From positions 24,661,362-24,725,361 of the forward strand of contig OX235262.1 of assembly GCA_944472135.2 (NCBI GenBank): a DNA stretch of 64,000 bases, read 5' to 3'. This stretch comes from Trichobilharzia regenti. Its lineage: Eukaryota; Platyhelminthes; Trematoda; Strigeidida; Schistosomatidae. This document shows, in pieces, positions 39,601 through 48,600 of this stretch. How positions within the stretch are numbered: position 1 is the first letter of the stretch; each line of letters starts with the position of its first letter. Both the position numbers and the translations under genes were made by a program. A model generated the notes under the pieces. That model ran no database searches. It saw only the letters and a program-made list of their open reading frames with translations, and was not told the DNA's origin.

Positions 39601-42600
39601 TGAATTATGTAACCCTGAAGTTGAATTTAATTTGCCTCAAAAAAAAGAAGACAAAAAATAATCAACTCAAATATTATTGTAAAAACCACTTGATTTTTCT
39701 TATCAGAAAAGAGTTGCTTAACAATGAACCAACTAATTTCAGTAACTAGTAACATTCCCAACCATAACAACAATTTAAGTTCACCTGGTCAAGTAAAACA
39801 ATCTCTCACTGAACGAATAGTTCTTGACAAAATCCTTAAGAATAATAGGAGTAATAGTCTTGTAGTCATTCTCAGTCAAGTTTTATATTACTGCTACCAC
39901 TGAAATTAACGTTAAACTCAGGATTCAGTCGGAACCCCACACCTTCACTTCACCCATTGACGCTTATATGGACAACTACAGTAACGTCGAAATGACAGTG
40001 AATTCTAGATTCGAGTACTAGTGGAGACATCATTGCTCACACTCAACTGACGAGTCCCAAATATAGTCAAAATGTGAATTATGAATTCTGTGTTGCCAGC
40101 CACCAACGTCAACTGACCTATAATGGCTAATACAACTCCCAGGATAAGCGTAATGAAAAACAAATTCAGTCAAAAATCTACTTCCTATCTCTCAATTAGT
40201 AGTTGATGCTGCTAACCAACCGTACAAGATCTTAATCATATAAGAATTTTATGTGATAAAAACCTCAACGATACAATATTATTTATTTATTTACTGATGA
40301 GAAGTAGGGTAGGTATTTGAGGGTTCACTTGACCCTAACCTTACCATACCCTTTCATCGAATAACAATTTTCACCTTATGAAAAGTCAAACTCTTTTTCT
40401 TCTTCCATGGTGTCACTGACTGACTACTGTGTAATTTCCTATGTTTAGAAACCATTTCTGAGCAATTCTGTCAATACTTCCATTATTTCTTATTCTTTGA
40501 CTTTATTGGTAGATAGAAAGTGAGTGCCTTACTACGATTATGGGCAATAAATTATGCCCAAATTCAATTCTTACATCTACTTTTAAACTGCTACTTAAAA
40601 AAAATTGTCTGACAAATATTTTTGTTTAATCCCATTATTGGAAGTGTAATTTAAAAATACTATATTTCAAACAATTTCCTAATTAAATTACTGTAAATCG
40701 TTGACTTTGGAAGCGTGAATGACTAGGAGAAGTTTGTTATACGCTTTGAAGTCAATCTGACCGTGCCCTGGATTATTATTATTATGATTACCTCCTTTAA
40801 TTTCTAGATGAACATAAGGCTTCAAAAGCACTTCTCCACTGCGTTCGGTTCTCCGCCAACGTTTTCACCTGGCTCCACGTCTGGCCACATGCTTACATCT
40901 CCTCTTCATATGACCTCCTCCATGTCACCCTTGCACTGACAACCAACTCACCGCTTCCCATTCGCCTTCTACTCGAATAATGGCATGGATTGCGGGTGAT
41001 GTCACTGATCTACGCCGCAATCTACGAATGTTTAGCATGCGATTCGCTCCCGCCAAATGCAAAATGATGTTACAGGACTGGACTACATCGACGCCTAGTT
41101 TAAAAATAGGAAGTGAAGTGGTAGAGCACGTTGACCGCTTCACTTATTTGGGAAGTACCATCAGCCAACGCCAACGGGTTGATCTCTGAAGAAATCTCAG
41201 CACGAATACAAGGGGCTCGTTTCGCATTTGTTAGTTTACGCCGACTCTGGCGTAGACGAGATGTTCGACTATCGACCAAAGGGCGGGTGTACTGCTCATC
41301 AGTCCGCTCCGTCCTCCTTCATGGTTGTGAGACCTGGCCACTGAGAGTGGAAGACATGAAAAGACTGACTAGCTGTCTTTGATCATAGGTGCCTGCGTTC
41401 TGTTTCCCGTGTAAAGTGGCATAATAAGGTGAGCAACATGGAGGTTAGGCGTAGAGTTCTAGGTAAACAGGGGAAATCAATCGACGAAGTCGTGAAGTTA
41501 CAAAGACTGAGATGGTTAGGACATGTGTTACGTATGCCAAGTCATCGCCTCCCTCGACGAGCAATGTTGGCGGATATAGGGTCAGGCTGGAAAAAAGTTA
41601 GTGGTGGTCAAACAAAAACTTGGCACCAGTCAATGAAATCCACAACAGTTGGTCTAAGCCACGTAGGAAGGTGTAAACTTCCTGACTGGTTGGGGTCCTC
41701 GGGACGGTGATAAAACCAGTGGTTGGAAACAATTGGTGATATGGCTCAAAATCCTCGTTCTCAATGGCTGGTGCAGATGCATACACTCCTTGTGACTTAT
41801 GACTTACAATGAAACTGTTTTGTTCTTCGTTATTACTCTTCCTTTGTCTAACACCTCAGCTTACTGTCTCTATTATGCTTTTCTTGTACTTTCTTCTATT
41901 GCTTCGCGTGCTACACGGTGTGGCGACTTGAACTTCCGCACATTTGTGCAAAGTTTTATGTCGAAAACAGACAGATAGACAGATGTCACTGATGTCTACC
42001 TAAATTTCTAACAGCATATTTGTTGTACAACTGGTTCCTGCTGGGTCGGTTCGCTCCAAGAAATCCCTCACTGTTGCTGATCTTTTCTGGTCATCTGATC
42101 CTGAGTGTTATTGAGCGAAGACAGCTGTTGATGAAAGTCTGTAGTTTGTTCGATGTAACGTTCGTGACCCGGGGTCAAGTCTCTGATCCGTATAGTGAGT
42201 AGTACTGACTTCACATTAGAGTGGAAAATTCGGATCTTATTTTTCATGCTGAGTGCTGTACATCTCCACACGGCCTTGAGAGAAATAAAAGCTTGCCCTG
42301 CTTTCCCGATGATCCACGCTTTCATATCCTTATCACTTCCGTCGCCTGTAGTTGAAACTATGCTTCCCAGGTATCTGGGTAGGTAGGTAGGTAAAGGAGA
42401 TTGCTTCTTTCAGATTCCTCCCATTTATGTTGATTGTTGTCTTTTGTTGGGGTTGCTGTTGCTGTTGACCAGGAATCTTCATCACCTCTGTTTTCTCCAT
42501 GTTCACCTGAAGGAAGTCCTATCTTTTCTGGATCCTTCTTCTGCCAAATTGTTGCTTTTCTTCCATTTATCTTCCATTTTGTGGGAAATCAGACATACGT

Positions 42601-45600
42601 ATATCATCGGCGAAGTTCAGATCCTCCAAGTTTTTGTGTGAGTTCATTTTATGCTTGTTCCCTCGTTGCCCACTGTCTGGTGCATTATCCAGTCTACCGC
42701 CCACAATCAGGAAAATCATTGGAGACAGTAGTCAGCCAGCTTGTCTTACTCCCGCCTTCACTTCGAAGGATTCCGTAGGTTCCCCGTTGTGGATTAATTG
42801 GCATGCAGCATTGTCGTACAACTGTTGGATGGGGTGTATAATTTTTGGCAGCATCCCGTGGTAGCGAAGTAGTTTCCAAATCACCCCTTGATCGTCGCTG
42901 TCAAAAGCATTTTGAAAGTCACTGAAGTTGAGATAGAGAGGTGACTGCCATTCCAAGCTCTGTTCAATGATGATCCGTAGTGTTGCGATTTGATCGATGC
43001 ACGACTTGTTTCTCCTGAATCCAACCTGTGCCGGTAAAAGTTTTTCATCCAGGGTGTGTTTGATTCCCTCCAGGATGGTGCGACTTAGTATTTTGCTTGG
43101 GATAGACAGGAGCATAATGCCGCGACAGTACTTGCATTGACCGTGCCCTAGAGGTAGTTATTTTTTTTTAAATGCATTTTTCCATAAACTTTGCAAATTA
43201 CTTACTAACTAACTTTGTTTTCAATCTCCCTTTTGTGTTATTTTTTGGATTCTGAATAAAACACAGGATATCCGAAGTACATTTCCATTTTACTCTATCA
43301 TATACAGTCATCTTTAGCTGACTTCATGATTACCAATAAGCTTTCGTCTCCTCCTCATGAGATTGACTGCTTCCATGTAACCCTTAGATACCTAATTCGT
43401 TGTTTCTCATTCGGGTTCCATTCGAACTCTGGTCTGGCACGCAATATTACTCAATAGTCTCTTCAGCGTGTGTTTGATCCACCTCCGTTTGCCTTTGAAC
43501 ATTCATTGGCTGATGGGTTCTTGACTAGTTTGTTCCCAGAGTTCCTTGTTGTTTCTCCTTTATGAACCGATCGTTTGTTTTGCAATGTGAAGTGAAGCCA
43601 GCTGTTGATAGAAGTCTGTAGCCTGTTGGAAATGCTTCCCATGACGCATAAAATCTTTGAACCATATAGTAGCAGTGACTTGACATTAGCGCTGAAAATT
43701 AGCATCTTTTTCCATATTCTGAATGGATAAATATGTGCTCACTTGATTCATATAACATATCGACACATTCTTTAGGAATAATAATGAAGGTATTACTATA
43801 CATATACGACATCTTTCATGAAATAAGAAGAATGTAGTGAAGTTACTCACCTTTCGACCAGATGCAGCTTGAAATCCATGTGTAAGATGTCCACCATCAG
43901 GTAGATCTAGTCCCATAATACGACCATGAGGACCAACTAATGCTGTATACACAGCAAAGTTAGCAGGTGATCCACTGTAAGGTTGTACATTAACACCCCA
44001 TTCGCATTCATTGAGACCGAATAAGGACAAAGCACGTTTCTGGCATAAAGTTTCCATTTTATCGACAATTTCGTTACCACCATAATATCTAGAAAATAGA
44101 AAATAAGAGAAAAGACAAACGGATACGTTATAGAATGTTAACATCGTATCTTTTTAGCAATATAGCACTGCTGGTACTTACACTACCATGTTGATATACT
44201 TTAGGCAGAACTACAGAAATGTATTCCTCTTATTGAAGATGGAGGATAATTTCGGCTTTCATCAAGCGTTATAGTTAGAATCACTCAGTTAATAATAATG
44301 AGTATAGACTGAGTGTTCAAGCTAAATGGATAAATCCCTACACTGGCGAACAAAATGCCCAAATTAAACCTTACTCTAACTGCCATTATATGGACAACTA
44401 TATAGTGTCGTACGCTTCTACATATCTATGTGGCTCATATGTGTATCTGTGGCACAGCGGTAGGAACGCTAGCTAACCACGCCTCACGTGGTTCGGGGTT
44501 CGATTCCCGGCCGCAAACACACTCCTTTACCTCGCTAAAGCCAGTAATAAGACTGGTAAAGAAGGAAGGTTGGGTGTGAAGCTAGCACCCCCATCCTGTA
44601 AAAATAAACACCGCCGCTACCAACACTTTAAGACTGAAGGTAAAAGCCCTATTTTCCACTGGGAACGCAAAGGAATAAAAAAGATTGTGGCTCATATAAC
44701 CTTATATATGCAAAAATAATTCTATAGCCAAATTATAATACATTAAAATTACAACACAATAAACTTTGAGGTATCACTGCAAATTCGATTGAAAACAAAT
44801 TGAGTTCATAAATTACTTGATTTTAAGTATACAGAAACGTTCCCTTCCGTATGGTGACACACAGGCTGTCTAAATCACACTTGATCAAGTGGCGATAAGC
44901 ATCTATAACTATATCATGCAGTTTGCACTGTGGAAGGCATAAAAAGACTAGCTGGTTGTCTTTGATCATAGGTGCCTGCGTTACATCTCCCGTGTGAAAT
45001 GGTATAATATGGTGAGCAACATCGAGGTTAGGGGTCAATTGCTAGATAAGGAAGTGAAATCAATCGACGAGGCTGTGAAGCTACATCGACTGAGTGAGAT
45101 GGCTAGGACATGTGTTATGCATGCATCCCTAACCATCACTTTCTTCGATTGACAGGCAATGTTAGCTGACTGACATAGGACTGATCAGGTTGGAAAAGAG
45201 CTATTAGGTGGTAGTCAAACCAAAACACGGCTTCATCAGTCTATGAAATCCACAACAGTTAGCTTGACCCAGCCAGGTAGGGAGATATAGATTTTCTTGC
45301 TCGTTGGGGTCTTCGGGGTGGTAAAAGTTAATAAAGGCTGGAGGCAATCGGTGATATGGCTCAACATTGTTGTCAATGACTGGCGCATATGCATCCACTC
45401 CTTGTGACTTATAATTTCCAATGAAACTATATTGTTCTTCGTTATTACTATTCTTTATGCCTCACACCTCTGTTTACTGTCTCTATTGTGCATTTCTTCC
45501 ACTTTCTTCTCTTGCTTTGTGTGCTACAAGGAGGGAGTGTGGCGACTTGAACTGCTGCACATTTGTGCAAAGTTCTATTTTGAAACCAGTCAGTCAGCAC

Positions 45601-48600
45601 CGTCAAAGTACAAGGTAATTTTTACAAGACTTTCAACAGCTTGTATCTGCATTTATACGCGCTAACATATGAAGTTAGAAGTATTAGGAAAGTCTGTGCA
45701 TTTAAGTAAGCGGGGTTGACGGAAGTGTAACGGACGTGATTTCCAATCGTGTATAGGAAGTGAGAGTCAGGTATATCAAGTAGGGAAATTTCTGATGCTG
45801 TCGAGATGCTAACACGGTTTTGACACTGAAGTATACTTTAGCTCGAGTTGTCACATTCTGATAAAGTACAGAAATCTAGTGAAAATACACAAAAGGAATA
45901 ACCGGTAAATCTATAATTAACTGAATTACTTAATTTTTCACACGTATTTTCAGATATTGTTGGAATCAGGATTTCATCATGAGCTGACATTAGTTAGCGA
46001 ACCATTGGTTTGAATCCCGGTGGGTGCGTACTGATGAAGAGTCCCAAACTAGGACGAAACAGTTGTCCAGTACTCTCAGGTTTTCCAATGGTTCTCTAAA
46101 TAATGTCAGCTCATAATGAAATCCTGAAACCCATAAAATTCCTACAAACCAACACTTGAATATTGTTGGAATCGTCAGATGGTAGAAAAAATAATGTTTG
46201 AGTAAGAAAAACCGAAATTGTTACTAAGTAGAAAATTAAAAAACTAGCCCATTGAGAAAACCTTTCACAAATTTTACGTGATCAACTGAAATAATAGCAA
46301 TGCCCCAGAAAGCAACTGTAGTTTATCAGATTATTTTTTTCCTTCACGTCCACAGTGGAAAATAGCGCTTCAAGCTAAAGGCTTGAAGTTTCTGTAGCAG
46401 TTTTTTATTTTTACAGGATGGGGTTGCTAGCTTCATGCCCAACTTTCCCTCTTTACCAGCCTTATTTCTGGCTTAGCGAGGTAAATGAATGCGTCGACCA
46501 GGATCGAACCCCGGACCATATGCATGGTCGGTGACCGTTCCAACCGCACAGTTTATCAGATCATTTAAAAAATGAAAAAAAGTTTTGGTCTTAGTTCTGA
46601 TGCGCTATTTGTTGTCGTCCTTAGAACCTGTGTGGATATTTTATATGTTACGAACAATTTCAGTACTTCTTTTTCCAGTAATGTTGTATCCATAGGATGG
46701 AAAGGCATTAAAAGTATTTCGGTACCCGAATCATGTACTATTATTATTGTATCTTTTAGTTCCTAGAGGAACATAGGGCTTCAGCTGCGCACCCCCATTG
46801 CCTTCTGTTTTCTGACAACTTTTTCACCCCGCTCCAGGTCTGTCCACATTCTTTAATCTCCTCCTCGCATGACCTCCTCCAAGTCACCCTTACACTGACG
46901 ACCAACTCGCCACTTCCCTTTCGGGTTCCACATGAGGGTCTGTCTAGTGATGTCACTTGATGGTTTCCTCACTGTGTGGACAATCCACCTCCATTTCTTC
47001 CTGCCTATTTGTTGCACAATCGGTTCCTGGTTGGTTCGCTCACAGATATCCTTGCTGCTGATCTTTTCTGACCATCTGATCTTCAGTATTGAGCGAAGAC
47101 AGCTATTAATGGAGGTCTGTAGGTTGTTTTAGGCGCTCTTTATGACGCGCCAAGTCTCTGATACGTATGGTAACACTGACTTTACATTGGAGTTGAAAAT
47201 CCGGATCTTAGTTTCATTTTTCGTGCTGAGTGCTGTTGACTTATCTCCACACAGACTTGAGAGTAATGAAAACTTGTCTCGCTTTTCCGATTCTGGCTTT
47301 GATATCCTCATCAGTTCCGCCTGTAGTTGAAAGGATGCTTCCCATGTCGGTAGGTAAAGGAGGCTGTTTCTTTCAGGTTCCTCCCATTTATGCTGGCTGT
47401 TTGTTGTCTGTTGTTGTTGCTGTTGATGTTGGCCAGGAATCTTCATCACCCGAATCATGTACTGATATAAATGTTAAGTTCAGGCCTATTGTAATTACTT
47501 CTCCGTTTTTTTTAAATTAATGGAAAAATTACTTTTGCTCAACCTTGAAAAGTTTTAATCGCCCTAAACAGTTTGCATGTAAACAAGGCAGAAGTACTTT
47601 GGATGCTGCTGCTGTTGCCTTACATCATAATATTGTTTCCTTTTTAGACAAGGGAGCCAAATACATTTCCCATGTATCTACCCTAACTACAAATCCGTTT
47701 TCGACTTTGTACCCATATATGCCTTTCGCTAAATAAGCTCTCCCTGACACAAACCTAGTCCTGGACTGCTAACCGGTTGCATTCTTATTTCTCAAACAGA
47801 ATGCTGTGTACGGTATATGAAAGCGAATCTTCCCCTGCCTTGCTTACTGAAGCTGGAGTCCTTCAAGATGCTGTTCTCTCCCCCCCACCTTTATTCTCTC
47901 TTCTTACACGACTTGCATCTTTCGGAAGAAACCAACTTCGTTAAATACGCTGATGATATGACTGTCTCGTTGTCAGTTACATCTCGATCTGACTTTTCCA
48001 AACTTAATAGGTTCTCGTCGTCCATGCTAAGTAGTTTTGCGTTAAATTCTTCTAAATGTCCGATATTTAACTTCGCCTGTGGGTATAAACACGATCTACA
48101 TGAACTAGTTCGTTCACAAGATGCCAGTAGCACAGAGGGCATTGAAGAAGAATCTAAGTCAAGCATAAAATACCCTGGAATAGTTCTTCCCTCTGACCTC
48201 ACTTGGTCATACCACATCTTGTTGATTTCTAACAAAACACTCCATCTAACACATTGTATTAATTCCATACTAGTTTGTTTATTAGATGTATGACACAGTC
48301 AGTGAAACAGTATTATTTATTAGATGACACAGTTTCGAACAAAATTTATTGTTCATAATCATATCATCAATTATAATCACACGACTTCGAAACTTCACTT
48401 TTATAGTTTTCTTTTTTCTCTCCTATTTGTCGTCGTTGGGGTAGTAGAATTTTTCAGATATCAGGGATAAGTGATGAATCATTCTTACTAAATGTATTTG
48501 CAGTTGATTCAATAAACAAAGCTTCTGTTATCAATCTCTCCCTCCCTCCATCCTGTGACATTAGATTTTAAAACTGTCATCTTATCCCATCCTATTATAT

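Noticed and set aside
42732..43115. Host RT-related gene such as telomerase
   Set aside because: RT motifs are of the SR2/RTE type, and the copy has a 12-bp TSD and a LINE tail.
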